Assembly: GCF_021654165.1 (NCBI RefSeq)
Contig: NZ_JAKFZN010000001.1
Location: forward strand, 248,001-312,000
Length of the DNA stretch: 64,000 nt
DNA from: Nereida sp. MMG025
Lineage (GTDB): Bacteria; Pseudomonadota; Alphaproteobacteria; Rhodobacterales; Rhodobacteraceae
Direction of reading: 5' to 3'
Positions 33,109-42,203 of the stretch are shown here, piece after piece; the stretch's first letter is position 1, and each line of letters opens with the position of its first letter. A model generated the notes under the pieces. That model made no database searches and was not told the DNA's origin. It saw only the letters and a program-made list of their open reading frames with translations. The translations under genes and the position numbers were made by a program.

Positions 33109-34210
33109 AGCCTACATCCTCTAAAACCCCATCCGCAGACATCTGCGCATAAAGCAATCCTTCGCGCAAACCGCGATCTGCCACCGACAAACGATCTGTC
33201 GGCCACGAGCGCAGCAACGCCTGCAAAATCGCACTGCCCGACATAATCAGCGAATGACGGTCGCGCCCGATGCGCGGGTCTTTGCGCCGCCCTTCAGGAC
33301 CAAGCGCCAGATAATCGCGGATCACCAGATCAATTTCGTCACTCGTCATCCGCAGCCCGTCTACCTTGGTGCGGTCATAGCGTTTCAACCCCAGATGCGA
33401 AGCCGCCACCGTTGTGACAGTCCCGCTGGTGCCGATAATCTGAAACCCCTCGCGCGATTGCTCTTCTGCATAGGGCGCAAACGGCGCAAGGTTTTCCTCA
33501 AAAAACCACGACATCAGCGCAAAGCAGGCTGCATCATCATCCACATCGCTGAATTGTTCGCGCAGCGTGGCCACACCCAGTGGCACCGAAATCCAGTCCA
33601 CCACGCGCGCGCCGCCATCGTATTCAAACCCGGCATGCAGCGCCATAATCGCCTGAGGTCGCTTGGCCTTCTCAACGCCCGACAGATCAATCCAGACCAA
33701 TTCGGTCGACCCGCCCCCGATATCTACCACCAAAAGCTGCTCGGTTTTGCGGCTCACCAAAGGCGCACAACTGATCACAGCCAAACGCGCTTCTTCCTCA
33801 GGCGTGATGATCTCCAGCTCCAGGCCCGTTTCGCGTTTGATGTAGCGCATGAAATCGCGCCCGTTGCCGGCCCGGCGGCACGCTTCGGTCGCCACCAGTT
33901 TCATCCGCTGAACCTTGTGTTTTTTCAGCTTTTGCTTGCAAATCCTGAGCGCCTGAACCGTGCGCGCCATGCTTGAGCGATGCAGCTTGCCACTGCTTTC
34001 AAGGCCCACGCCCAACTGCACGGATTTCGAAAAACTGTCGACCACCTCAAATTGCGCACCCTTGGGGCGCGCAATCAGCATACGACAACTATTTGTGCCC
34101 AGATCAAGCGCCGCATAGAGCGGGGCAACATCCGAGCCTTGGTTTTCAGGCGCGGGGCTATCTACCGTTTCAGGGACCGCGCCCGCACCATCGGGACGCA
34201 GTGGCGTCAT
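33101..34210 (-). CDS. Ppx/GppA exopolyphosphatase / pppGpp phosphohydrolase family
   Basis: A 369-residue ASKHA-fold phosphatase. It has the phosphate-1 motif [16 protein letters not shown] (about 31-46), [10 protein letters not shown], the second phosphate loop [11 protein letters not shown] and a GTSGTVTT segment. It acts on polyphosphate or pppGpp; sequence alone does not separate the two. It lacks the C-terminal HD-like extension of long E. coli Ppx. It opens the ppx-rlmE-mutarotase-like transcript. Confidence 0.9.
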   Translation of the reverse strand: MTPLRPDGAGAVPETVDSPAPENQGSDVAPLYAALDLGTNSCRMLIARPKGAQFEVVDSFSKSVQLGVGLESSGKLHRSSMARTVQALRICKQKLKKHKVQRMKLVATEACRRAGNGRDFMRYIKRETGLELEIITPEEEARLAVISCAPLVSRKTEQLLVVDIGGGSTELVWIDLSGVEKAKRPQAIMALHAGFEYDGGARVVDWISVPLGVATLREQFSDVDDDAACFALMSWFFEENLAPFAPYAEEQSREGFQIIGTSGTVTTVAASHLGLKRYDRTKVDGLRMTSDEIDLVIRDYLALGPEGRRKDPRIGRDRHSLIMSGSAILQALLRSWPTDRLSVADRGLREGLLYAQMSADGVLEDVGYD

Positions 34211-34458
34211 CTTGAACGCCTTTCATATCGAGTTAGCCCTAACGTAGCCATCCGCGACATCCCGCGCAAGGTGGGACGTGTGGTCATATTCATAATCTCC
34301 ATGCGTGTTTTGAGGACGCCGCCCTCTGGCGTCTGGCGAAAAAAATCCCATTTTAGCCAATGCGTCGCAGGGTTGCTGCGAGGTGTCGAAAACAGAACCA
34401 AAGTTTGCACATCACATGCGTAACACTTGGGGCAGAACTCTTGGGGAGGCGGAATCAC

Positions 34459-34755
34459 ATGGCGCAAGTCACAATCGTTTATTGGCGCGACATGCCTGCA
34501 CAGGTTATCGTGGGCAAAGGGCGGCGCGGCGTGAAAAAACCCCTTCCCGAACGCTTTGAACAAGCCATTGACCGCGCGGCCATGAAATCAGGCGCGGCAG
34601 GCACCGATGACTATCTGGCCGAATGGCGCAAGGCCGATCCCTATACGGTCGAAGGCGCCGACGAAGATGTCGCCGACGCCGAAATCGCCCGTATCGACAC
34701 AGAATACGACCAAGACCGCATCAAGGCGCTGATCGCCAACAATGGATGGGCTTAG
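34459..34755 (+). CDS. Small 'virulence factor' (PF13769-like) family protein
   Basis: A 98-residue acidic protein, first gene of the C1/corrinoid cluster. It starts MAQVTIVYWRDMPAQVIVG and contains a KPLPERFEQAIDRAAM helix and a long acidic C-terminal helix. The start is the ATG at 34459 with GGGGAGG about 10 bases upstream. Despite the family label no virulence role is implied; the gene recurs in Rhodobacteraceae next to MetF-like and corrinoid genes. A role as a small partner protein of the methyl-transfer system is inference. Confidence 0.75.
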   Translation: MAQVTIVYWRDMPAQVIVGKGRRGVKKPLPERFEQAIDRAAMKSGAAGTDDYLAEWRKADPYTVEGADEDVADAEIARIDTEYDQDRIKALIANNGWA

Positions 34756-34781
34756 GCCAGCGACGCAAAGGAGGCCGCAAA

Positions 34782-35717
34782 ATGGCTCTGTTGAACTTCA
34801 AACGTAAAGACACAGGGACCCCGAAAGGGGTTGATCCACAGGTTGAGGCCTTCTTGCAGGACTATTCGATCGAAGTGATGCCGCGCACCGCCGAAAAGGT
34901 CGAAGACTTCCGCGCCCTGCTGCCCCAAGGCACCCGCGTCTACATTGCCCATATCGAAGGCACGCCCATCGACGATATGGTGGCCACGGCCAAACGACTA
35001 TCCGCCGACGGTTTCAAAGTCATGCCGCATTTTCCTGCGCGCATCATCAAAGACAGCGCCACCCTTGCCGACTGGATCGCACGCTATCAGGGCGAAGCGA
35101 ATGTTGATCAAGCCCTGCTACTGGCGGGCGGGGTCGATAAGCCACACGGTGATTTTTCAGATTCCATGCAGCTTTTGGAAACGGGCCTTTTTGATAAAGC
35201 AGGGTTCAAACGCCTGCATGTTGCAGGCCACCCCGAAGGCAACCGCGACATTGACGCCGATGGCAGCATGAAGAACGTGCAACAAGCCCTTGAATGGAAA
35301 CAGAAGTTTTCAGAAACGACCGATGCTGACATGGCCATCGCCACACAGTTCTGTTTTGAAGCACAGCCGGTGATCCAATGGGCCAACGATCTCAAGGCGG
35401 CAGGCATTACCCTGCCCATCCATATCGGCGTCGCGGGCCCTGCCAAATTGCAAACGCTGATCAAATTCTCCATCGCCTGCGGCGTGGGTGCCTCGCTCAA
35501 GGTGCTGCAAAAACGTGCCAAAGACGTAACCAAACTGCTCTTGCCGTTTGAACCAACCCAGTTCATCGCCGATCTGGCAGCGCATAAGGCCGCAAACCCG
35601 GATTTTAACATCACCCATGTGCATTTCTTTCCCCTTGGCGGGATCAAGACAAACGCAAACTGGGCCATCGAAAATGGCGGCGCTTCTGCCGTTCCAGCCT
35701 CTGAACAACAGGATTAA
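34782..35717 (+). CDS. MetF-like methylenetetrahydrofolate reductase
   Basis: A 311-residue TIM-barrel protein of the 5,10-methylene-THF reductase family. The start has a strong AAAGGAGG ribosome-binding site. Typical features are SIEVMPRTAEKVEDF at the N-terminus, VMPHFPARI, HVAGHPEGNRD (the HPEG substrate/flavin motif) and TQFCFEAQPVIQW. In this context it would interconvert methylene- and methyl-THF for the adjacent pterin methyltransferase. It is 26 bases after the 98-aa gene and 2 bases before the next. Confidence 0.87.
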   Translation: MALLNFKRKDTGTPKGVDPQVEAFLQDYSIEVMPRTAEKVEDFRALLPQGTRVYIAHIEGTPIDDMVATAKRLSADGFKVMPHFPARIIKDSATLADWIARYQGEANVDQALLLAGGVDKPHGDFSDSMQLLETGLFDKAGFKRLHVAGHPEGNRDIDADGSMKNVQQALEWKQKFSETTDADMAIATQFCFEAQPVIQWANDLKAAGITLPIHIGVAGPAKLQTLIKFSIACGVGASLKVLQKRAKDVTKLLLPFEPTQFIADLAAHKAANPDFNITHVHFFPLGGIKTNANWAIENGGASAVPASEQQD

Positions 35718-35719
35718 GA

Positions 35720-36790
35720 ATGACCCGTACTGTCGTTGAATCAAAAACAAAAACTGCCATCATCGGGTTTGATCAGCCCTTCTGCGTGATCGGCGAACGC
35801 ATCAATCCCACAGGTCGAAAAATCCTTGCCGAAGAACTGGAACGCGGCGATTTTTCACGCGTGCAAGCCGACGCGATTGCGCAGATGGCAGCGGGCGCTG
35901 ACATCCTCGACATCAACTCGGGTGCGGTGTTCTCCAACAAAATGGCCGAAGACCCCCGCTATGCCGACAACAACTTTGTCGAACCAACTCTGATGAAAGA
36001 ACTGGTCGAATGTGTGCAGGCCGTCACGGATGCGCCGCTGTGCATCGACAGCTCTGTGCCAGGTGCGTTGGAAAACGGGCTGGCCACCGCCGAAGGCCGC
36101 CCCCTGCTCAATTCCGTCACCGGCGAAGAAGAACGCCTCGAACTGGTGTTACCACTTGTGGCCAAATACAATGTCCCCGTGGTCGCCATTTCAAACGATG
36201 ACACAGGCATCTCCGAAGACCCGGATGTGCGCTTTGCCGTGGCCAAAAAGATCGTGGAACGGGCCGCCGACTTTGGCATCAAAGCCCATGACATCGTCGT
36301 GGACCCGCTGGTCATGCCCATCGGCGCCATGGCAACCGCGGGCGAACAAGTGTTCACGCTCGTGCGCCGCTTGCGCGAGGAACTGGGCGTGAACACCACC
36401 TGCGGCGCCTCAAACATCAGCTTTGGCCTGCCCAATCGTCACGGGATCAACAACGCGTTCCTGCCGATGGCCTTTCAGGCAGGTATGACCAGCGCGATCA
36501 TGAACCCCGTCGCCCTGCCCGTGGGCCCAAAGAAAATCGCCGAACACAAGGAAAAAGTAGCCGCCTCTGGCATCGTCCTGCCCGAAGGAATGGACGATGA
36601 AACATTCGTCAAACTCTTTGGACTGGGATCGACCAAACCACGTGCGGGCAAAGAGATGGAAGCGATCCGCGCCGCCAACTTCCTGATGAACCATGATCCC
36701 TCTGGCGGTGCCTGGATCAACTTCAACAAAGACCCCGACGCCGCCCCCCAAGGCGGGCGCGCAGGTGGCCGCCGCCGCCGCCGCGCATAA
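35720..36790 (+). CDS. Methyltetrahydrofolate:corrinoid methyltransferase-like (pterin-binding) protein
   Basis: A 356-residue dihydropteroate-synthase/MeTr-fold protein. Pterin-binding hallmarks are GERINPTGRK (25-34), ADILDINSGAV, PLCIDSS, and TCGASNISFGLPNR. Such proteins (AcsE, MtgA) move the methyl group between a corrinoid protein and THF. The C-terminus is unusual: a Gly-rich linker ending AGG, five Arg and Ala. The next-but-one gene ends the same way. No corrinoid protein is encoded nearby. Confidence 0.87.
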   Translation: MTRTVVESKTKTAIIGFDQPFCVIGERINPTGRKILAEELERGDFSRVQADAIAQMAAGADILDINSGAVFSNKMAEDPRYADNNFVEPTLMKELVECVQAVTDAPLCIDSSVPGALENGLATAEGRPLLNSVTGEEERLELVLPLVAKYNVPVVAISNDDTGISEDPDVRFAVAKKIVERAADFGIKAHDIVVDPLVMPIGAMATAGEQVFTLVRRLREELGVNTTCGASNISFGLPNRHGINNAFLPMAFQAGMTSAIMNPVALPVGPKKIAEHKEKVAASGIVLPEGMDDETFVKLFGLGSTKPRAGKEMEAIRAANFLMNHDPSGGAWINFNKDPDAAPQGGRAGGRRRRRA

Positions 36791-36825
36791 ACGAAAGCTT
36801 AACTTTATTTTGCAAGGCATGTCCT

Positions 36826-37056
36826 ATGACATATCTTCGCAAAATACCGACAAACGAAATCTGGCTGCAGCAACTCTTTCATGCCAAGGCCGCCCAAAAC
36901 GGAGGTGTCATCCGAAGATCGGTTCAAGACGTGGAACGCAAAGTCGGCCGCGACGCTTTGGAGCTGGAAGTGCGGCGTCGGCAATTTCACCTTATTGAGG
37001 CAGGTGGTCAATTTATCGTCATCTGCTCCAAGGGTGGTCTACGCGTCATCGTCTGA
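36826..37056 (+). CDS. Conserved 76-aa protein
   Basis: A small basic protein between the pterin methyltransferase and the ASKHA protein. It contains RSVQDVERKVGRDALELEV (a helical stretch) and ends in hydrophobic strands HLIEAGGQFIVIC and LRVIV. Homologues in Rhodobacteraceae are commonly mislabelled as phosphoribosylanthranilate isomerase; it is far too short for that. The function is unknown. Two perfect hairpins begin 5 bases after its stop. Confidence 0.68.
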   Translation: MTYLRKIPTNEIWLQQLFHAKAAQNGGVIRRSVQDVERKVGRDALELEVRRRQFHLIEAGGQFIVICSKGGLRVIV

Positions 37057-37060
37057 TCCC

Positions 37061-37117
37061 CGAAAAAACTTCCAGAAGTTTTTTCGCGCTGAAGATTTTT
37101 CCAGAAAAATCTTCAGC
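37061..37117. repeat. Paired perfect hairpins (copy 1)
   Basis: Two consecutive perfect inverted repeats: an 11-bp stem (37061-37071 / 37076-37086) and a 13-bp stem (37088-37100 / 37105-37117), both closing a CCAG loop and both AT-rich at the top (T5 or A6 next to the loop). A similar pair occurs at 60437-60488. They could terminate transcription from 36826 or belong to a dispersed palindromic repeat. Confidence 0.85.
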
Positions 37118-37156
37118 CGTTCTGCGGATGGCACCCCACATGCAAAGGTGTTGTAT

Positions 37157-39196
37157 ATGTCTGATCCCCTTGTCGTCTTTACGCCTTCTGGCAAACGCGG
37201 CCATTTTCCCGTGGGGACACCCATTCTGACAGCGGCCCGTCAGCTTGGCGTTGATCTGGACAGCGTGTGCGGTGGACGCGGCATTTGTAGCAAGTGCCAG
37301 ATCACGCCCGGGGTAGGCGAATTTTCCAAACACGGTGTGACGGTCGCGCCCGATGCTTTGTCGAAATGGAACAGCGTTGAGCAACGCTACAAGGACAAAC
37401 GCGGCCTGATAGATGGCCGCCGGTTGGGTTGTCAGGCCACGGTCCAAGGCGATGTGGTGGTCGATGTGCCCCCCGAAAGCCAAGTGCATAAACAAGTTGT
37501 GCGCAAAGCCGCCAGCGCCCGCCCCATCACAATGGATCCTGCCACTCGCCTCTATTTCGTCGAAGTGGTCGAGCCCGACATGCACGAGCCCTCTGGCGAT
37601 CTCGAACGCCTCAAACGCGCGCTCAAAAAGCAATGGGGCCTCACCGATCTCTTTGCCGACCTCACCGTCATGCGCAAACTGCAAACCGCCCTGCGCAAGG
37701 GGCAATGGTCGGTCACCGTGGCCGTGCACAGCGCATTGCACGACGACCGCCCGCGCATCATCGATGTCTGGCCCGGCTACTTCGAAGGTCCGCTTTACGG
37801 GTTGGCCATCGATCTGGGCTCGACCACGATTGCCGCGCATCTGTGTTCGCTCACCGATGGCGACGTCGTGGCTTCCTCTGGCGTGATGAACCCGCAAATC
37901 CGCTTTGGCGAGGACCTGATGAGCCGTGTGTCCTACGCCATGATGAACCCTGGTGGCGACGCCGAAATGACCGCCGCCGTGCGCGCCTCCATCAACGGGC
38001 TGACCGAGGCGATCGCAACCGACGCCATGATCGACCCCAAAGACATCGTCGAATGTGTCTTCGTCTGTAATCCCGTCATGCATCATCTGCTGCTCGGGAT
38101 TGACCCTGTTGAATTGGGCCAAGCCCCGTTCGCTCTTGCCACATCGGAAGCGGTCGAACTGCCCGCAGCCGAACTTGACCTGAATTCCATGCACGACAGC
38201 GCCCGCATCTTTCTGTTGCCCTGCATCGCGGGTCACGTGGGCGCAGACGCCGCTGCCGTGGCCTTGTCAGAGGCGCCAGATCAATCCGACGAGCTGGTGC
38301 TTGTGGTCGATGTGGGCACCAACGCCGAAATCCTGCTTGGCAACACCACCAAAGTCCTCGCCTGTTCGTCGCCCACAGGCCCCGCGTTCGAGGGCGCACA
38401 AATCTCCAGCGGGCAACGCGCGGCCCCGGGAGCAATCGAACGGATCGAGATCGACCCCACCACCAAAGAACCACGCTTTCAGGTCATCGGCTGCGATCTG
38501 TGGTCCGATGACCCTGCGTTTGCGGCCGCTACGGCACAGACAGGCATCACGGGCATCTGCGGCTCTGGCATCATCGAAGCTGTGGCCGAAATGCGCATGG
38601 CGGGGCTTTTGGACCCATCGGGCCTGATCGGATCGGCTGCGCAAACAGGCACCGAACGCAGCATTCCCGATGGGCGCACCCACAGCTACCTCATTTACGA
38701 CGGAACCGACCAAGACGGTCCCCGCATCACCGTCACCCAAGGCGACATCCGCGCCATTCAACTAGCGAAATCCGCGCTCTATGCGGGTGCGCGGCTCTTG
38801 ATGGATGAAATGGGCGTGGATACCGTTGATAAGGTTACGCTGGCAGGCGCGTTTGGCGCACATATCAGCCCCAAACACGCGATGGTCCTTGGCATGATCC
38901 CCGACGCAACGCTTGAAAACGTCACCTCTGCGGGCAATGCAGCAGGTCACGGTGCGCGCATCGCGCTGTGCAACCGCACGCAACGCGCAGGTATCTCGAA
39001 AACAGTGCGCGCCATCGAAAAGGTCGAAACGGCGATTGAACCGAAGTTCCAAGAACATTTCGTCAATGCCAATGCGATCCCCCATGCCACCGATCCCTTC
39101 CCGCATCTGGCCACTATCGCGCCCCTGCCGGACGTGAATTTCAACACAGGCTCGGGCGGTGAAGGGGGCGGACGGCGCAGACGCCGCCGCGCCTGA
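37157..39196 (+). CDS. Ferredoxin/ASKHA-domain reductive activator of corrinoid proteins (RACo/RamA-like)
   Basis: A 679-residue protein. The N-terminal 2Fe-2S domain has C38-X5-C44-X2-C47 and C92; a middle domain is followed by a large C-terminal ASKHA ATPase domain (about 210-640) with LAIDLGSTTIAAHL and VVDVGTNAEILLGN. RACo-type proteins use ATP and the iron-sulfur cluster to re-reduce Co(II) corrinoids to Co(I). The protein ends in a Gly-rich stretch, six Arg and Ala, matching the tail of the pterin methyltransferase. The start at 37157 was chosen to begin at MSDPLVVFTPSGKRG, just before the ferredoxin fold; the upstream open frame runs through the hairpins. Confidence 0.9.
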   Translation: MSDPLVVFTPSGKRGHFPVGTPILTAARQLGVDLDSVCGGRGICSKCQITPGVGEFSKHGVTVAPDALSKWNSVEQRYKDKRGLIDGRRLGCQATVQGDVVVDVPPESQVHKQVVRKAASARPITMDPATRLYFVEVVEPDMHEPSGDLERLKRALKKQWGLTDLFADLTVMRKLQTALRKGQWSVTVAVHSALHDDRPRIIDVWPGYFEGPLYGLAIDLGSTTIAAHLCSLTDGDVVASSGVMNPQIRFGEDLMSRVSYAMMNPGGDAEMTAAVRASINGLTEAIATDAMIDPKDIVECVFVCNPVMHHLLLGIDPVELGQAPFALATSEAVELPAAELDLNSMHDSARIFLLPCIAGHVGADAAAVALSEAPDQSDELVLVVDVGTNAEILLGNTTKVLACSSPTGPAFEGAQISSGQRAAPGAIERIEIDPTTKEPRFQVIGCDLWSDDPAFAAATAQTGITGICGSGIIEAVAEMRMAGLLDPSGLIGSAAQTGTERSIPDGRTHSYLIYDGTDQDGPRITVTQGDIRAIQLAKSALYAGARLLMDEMGVDTVDKVTLAGAFGAHISPKHAMVLGMIPDATLENVTSAGNAAGHGARIALCNRTQRAGISKTVRAIEKVETAIEPKFQEHFVNANAIPHATDPFPHLATIAPLPDVNFNTGSGGEGGGRRRRRRA

Positions 39197-39336
39197 GACC
39201 ACGCAACGGTCGCACCCCGTTGCGCCTGCGACACATGCCCCCTGTTGCGCAAACCGCAAAAGGCAGAACGTCTGACGCATTGCCATACCCGTAGCAGACG
39301 CTATGCCATACACCGGTTTTTGGCCCAGATTGCCCG

Positions 39337-39365
39337 TTGACGGGACCGATTGTCGCGCATAAATC
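39337..39365 (+). promoter_or_regulatory. Possible promoter of tRNA-Gly(CCC)
   Basis: TTGACG (39337-39342), a 17-base spacer and TAAATC (39360-39365) lie with the last base 9 nt from the tRNA 5' end. The -35 box and spacing are good; the -10 box is weak. Confidence 0.4.
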
Positions 39366-39374
39366 AAAGGTCAT

Positions 39375-39448
39375 GCGGGTATGGTGAAAAGGTATCACGC
39401 GAGCTTCCCAAGCTTAAGTTACGGGTTCAATTCCCGTTACCCGCTCCA
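39375..39448 (+). tRNA. tRNA-Gly (anticodon CCC)
   Basis: A 74-nt tRNA including an encoded CCA. Acceptor GCGGGTA pairs with TACCCGC, the T-arm is CGGGTTCAATTCCCG, and the anticodon loop TTCCCAA gives CCC, reading GGG. Confidence 0.96.
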
Positions 39449-39466
39449 CCCGTCAACAGGCCTGCT

Positions 39467-39937
39467 ATGCACCCGTATCTCACACCGCTATCATTGGATG
39501 AACTTCGCGCTGCAAAGGTGCCAGAAGATTGGACTTTTGGCGTTTCCGACCGCGTGCGATTTGGCGAATTGGATGCGCTGCGCCACGTCAACAATGCCGC
39601 CTACCTGCGCTGGCTTGAGGCGTTCCGCCTGCACTATTTGCGCGACTACGGCATCTCGGATTACACCAAAGCGGATGCACCCAAAATTGTGCTTAAAGCG
39701 ATCGGTTTAGAATTTCATAAGGAAATGCTGTTAAACGAGGATTACATCGTCTGCGGCAAAACTGTTTCTTTCGGCACCACAAGTTTCGTGATGCACTATG
39801 CCGTGTTTTCAGGCGATCTGCGGACCACAGGTCAGGCAGTGATTGTGCAGCTTAATCAGGACGGGACCAAACGGCCCCTGTCCGATCAGGTTAAGCAAAC
39901 GTTAATCACCCGTGACGGTGCTGTTGCACGTAATTGA
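39467..39937 (+). CDS. Acyl-CoA thioesterase, 4-hydroxybenzoyl-CoA thioesterase (hot-dog) family
   Basis: A 156-residue hot-dog fold protein. The active-site segment [22 protein letters not shown] (D...HVNN.AY) is the 4-HBT/YbgC signature. The substrate is unknown. The start at 39467 follows the tRNA by 18 bases; an open frame running backwards through the tRNA is not real. Its last 32 bases overlap the convergent pgi 3' end. Confidence 0.87.
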   Translation: MHPYLTPLSLDELRAAKVPEDWTFGVSDRVRFGELDALRHVNNAAYLRWLEAFRLHYLRDYGISDYTKADAPKIVLKAIGLEFHKEMLLNEDYIVCGKTVSFGTTSFVMHYAVFSGDLRTTGQAVIVQLNQDGTKRPLSDQVKQTLITRDGAVARN

Positions 39938-41513
39938 CCAGTTGGGCGGTTGAACCGTCCTTGCCGTCAACCCCTTGTTTTCCCTCAACAATCGGCTGTA
40001 ATGCAGTTGCCAGTTCTTTGCCCAGTTCAACGCCCCACTGGTCGTAGGAATTGATGCCAAGCATCACCCCCTCCACGAACACGCGGTGTTCATAAAGCGC
40101 GATGACCTGCCCCAGAATATGCGGTGTCAGCTTGGGATAGACCAAGGTTGTCGAAGGGCGGTTGCCACTGAACACACGGTGGCGTGCTTGGCGTTCCAGC
40201 TCGTCGCCCGACAGCCCCTTTGCGGCCATGATCGCACGCGCCTCGTCCAAGCTGCGCCCGCGCATCAGGGCTTCGGATTGCGCCAGACAATTTGCCACTA
40301 ACAGGTTGTGATGATTGCGCAATTCAGGCTCATGCCCTTCGGCGGCCACCATAAATTCGCACGGCACAGGCGTCGTGCCTTGGTGGATTAACTGGTAAAA
40401 TGCGTGCTGCCCATTCGTGCCAGGCTCGCCCCACACAACAGGCCCCGTCACGGTGGTGACATCACTGCCATCCACGCGCACCGACTTGCCGTTACTCTCC
40501 ATCTCCATCTGCTGCAGGTAGGCCGCAAACCGGCTCAGACGCTGATCATACGGCAGCACAGCGCGCGTCGGCAGCCCCATGCCCTGATGATGCCAAACGC
40601 CGACAAGCGCCAGAAGAACGGGCAGGTTTTCAGCCAATGGCGCAGACACAAAATGCTGGTCCATTGCCTGCGCCCCGCGCAGCATATCGGTGAAATTTTC
40701 AGGCCCAACCGCCAGCATAATCGACAGGCCAATCGGCCCCCACATCGAATAGCGCCCGCCGACCCAATCCTCAAATCCGAACACACGCTCGGGCGGGATA
40801 CCAAAGGCCCCCGTCTTGTCAGGTGCCGACGAAAGCGCCACAAATTGTGCTGCAGGATCAGTAACTTGCCCCGCCATCCAGTCGCGCACGGTTTGCGCAT
40901 TGGTCATCGTCTCGATGGTCGTGAAGGTCTTGGAGGCCACAATCACAAGCGTCGTTTTCGGATCCAGCCCCTTCAAGGTTTCGGTCGCATCAGCTCCGTC
41001 CACATTGCTGATAAAATGTGTGCGCGGCCCGTCGTGATATGGCGCCAGCGCAAGGCACGCCATGGCAGGCCCCAGATCCGATCCTCCGATCCCGATGTTG
41101 ACCACATCCGTAATCTTGCCGCCCTGCCCTGCAAAAGCGCCGCTGCGCACCGCTTGGGCAAAGGTTTTCATCCGCTCCAGCGTCGCCAGCACCTGCCCCA
41201 TCACATCCTTGCCGTCCACCATCAGGGCGCCACCGTCAAGGTTGCGCAGCGCCGTATGCAGCACCGCGCGGCCTTCGGTTTCATTGATCTGCTGGCCCGC
41301 AAACATCGCATCGCGTTTGGCCTCGACCCCCGCTTCGGCTGCCATCGCAACAAGTGCCGCCAGATCGTCAGCCGTCAGATGCGTTTTCGAAAAATCAAAC
41401 AACACATCGCCCAAACGCGCGGTGAACGTGGCTGCACGTGTGTCATCGGCAAAGAGCTCGGAAATAGAGCGATGACGCGCCTTGTCCGCACGCGCTTTCA
41501 GATCAGTCCACAT
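39906..41513 (-). CDS. pgi: Glucose-6-phosphate isomerase
   Basis: A 535-residue isomerase interconverting glucose 6-phosphate and fructose 6-phosphate. It shows [13 protein letters not shown], the [13 protein letters not shown] phosphate loop, [12 protein letters not shown] and the catalytic QLIHQGT stretch. It is the last gene of the zwf-pgl-pgi operon and overlaps the thioesterase tail to tail. Confidence 0.97.
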   Translation of the reverse strand: MWTDLKARADKARHRSISELFADDTRAATFTARLGDVLFDFSKTHLTADDLAALVAMAAEAGVEAKRDAMFAGQQINETEGRAVLHTALRNLDGGALMVDGKDVMGQVLATLERMKTFAQAVRSGAFAGQGGKITDVVNIGIGGSDLGPAMACLALAPYHDGPRTHFISNVDGADATETLKGLDPKTTLVIVASKTFTTIETMTNAQTVRDWMAGQVTDPAAQFVALSSAPDKTGAFGIPPERVFGFEDWVGGRYSMWGPIGLSIMLAVGPENFTDMLRGAQAMDQHFVSAPLAENLPVLLALVGVWHHQGMGLPTRAVLPYDQRLSRFAAYLQQMEMESNGKSVRVDGSDVTTVTGPVVWGEPGTNGQHAFYQLIHQGTTPVPCEFMVAAEGHEPELRNHHNLLVANCLAQSEALMRGRSLDEARAIMAAKGLSGDELERQARHRVFSGNRPSTTLVYPKLTPHILGQVIALYEHRVFVEGVMLGINSYDQWGVELGKELATALQPIVEGKQGVDGKDGSTAQLVNYVQQHRHG

Positions 41514-41525
41514 CGTAAGGCCTTT

Positions 41526-42200
41526 CTAGGTTTCTGCCCAATGCACTTTGGCGTTTTTCAGCACCGTGTTGATCGGCGCCTGCGCGCGTGACAACCCATG
41601 TGCGCCCTCCAGCGCGGTTTTCTTGGCCGCTCCTTTGATCAGCACATGGGTGCTCATCGCGCCCTCAAGCACAGGCGCGGTCAGTGTCACACGCGGTTCA
41701 GGTGCGCCCGCGGCCCGCATGGGCAAAACTGGCGGTGCATTTGCGGCCAGCCCATCATCCAAACGGTCGGCGCCGGGGAACAGGCTTGCGGTGTGCATAT
41801 CCTCTCCCATGCCAAGCAACATAACCGAAATCGGCAATTCGCCTTTCAGCCGCTTTGCAATCTCGTCCAGCCCGTCTTCGGGCGTGGCGTGACCTGTGTA
41901 GAACGGCACGAACTGCGCTTTGGCGGCACGGGCGGTAAACAGGCGTTCCTTCAACAGCCGCGTGTTCGAGCGGTCCGAGGTTTCAGGCACCCATCGTTCG
42001 TCGGTCAGCATGACGTGCACGCGGCTCCAATCCAGATCCGCGGCGCAGAGCGCATCAAAAACGGGTCCGGGCGTGGTGCCACCGGGCACCGCAAGGCTGG
42101 CGTGATCGTGGTTAAACAGACAGTTTTCAAGTTCGCCTGCCAGTTGGTTGGCAAGGTCGATCATCATCATTTCACTGTCAGGATACTCAATAAATTCCAT
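41526..42200 (-). CDS. pgl: 6-phosphogluconolactonase
   Basis: A 224-residue DevB/NagB-like lactonase hydrolysing 6-phosphogluconolactone. Typical motifs are LAVPGGTTPGPVFDAL, HVMLTDERWVPETS and LGMGEDMHTASLFPG. It starts 3 bases after zwf and ends 12 bases before pgi, so the three genes are cotranscribed and channel glucose 6-phosphate to 6-phosphogluconate. Confidence 0.95.
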   Translation of the reverse strand: MEFIEYPDSEMMMIDLANQLAGELENCLFNHDHASLAVPGGTTPGPVFDALCAADLDWSRVHVMLTDERWVPETSDRSNTRLLKERLFTARAAKAQFVPFYTGHATPEDGLDEIAKRLKGELPISVMLLGMGEDMHTASLFPGADRLDDGLAANAPPVLPMRAAGAPEPRVTLTAPVLEGAMSTHVLIKGAAKKTALEGAHGLSRAQAPINTVLKNAKVHWAET

Positions 42201-42203
42201 GAC

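Noticed and set aside
36881-37156. Upstream extension of the ASKHA protein
   Set aside because: It runs through the 76-aa gene and the two hairpins and has no ferredoxin-like sequence; the start at 37157 gives a family-like N-terminus.
39350-39466. Upstream extension of the thioesterase
   Set aside because: It would translate through tRNA-Gly(CCC).
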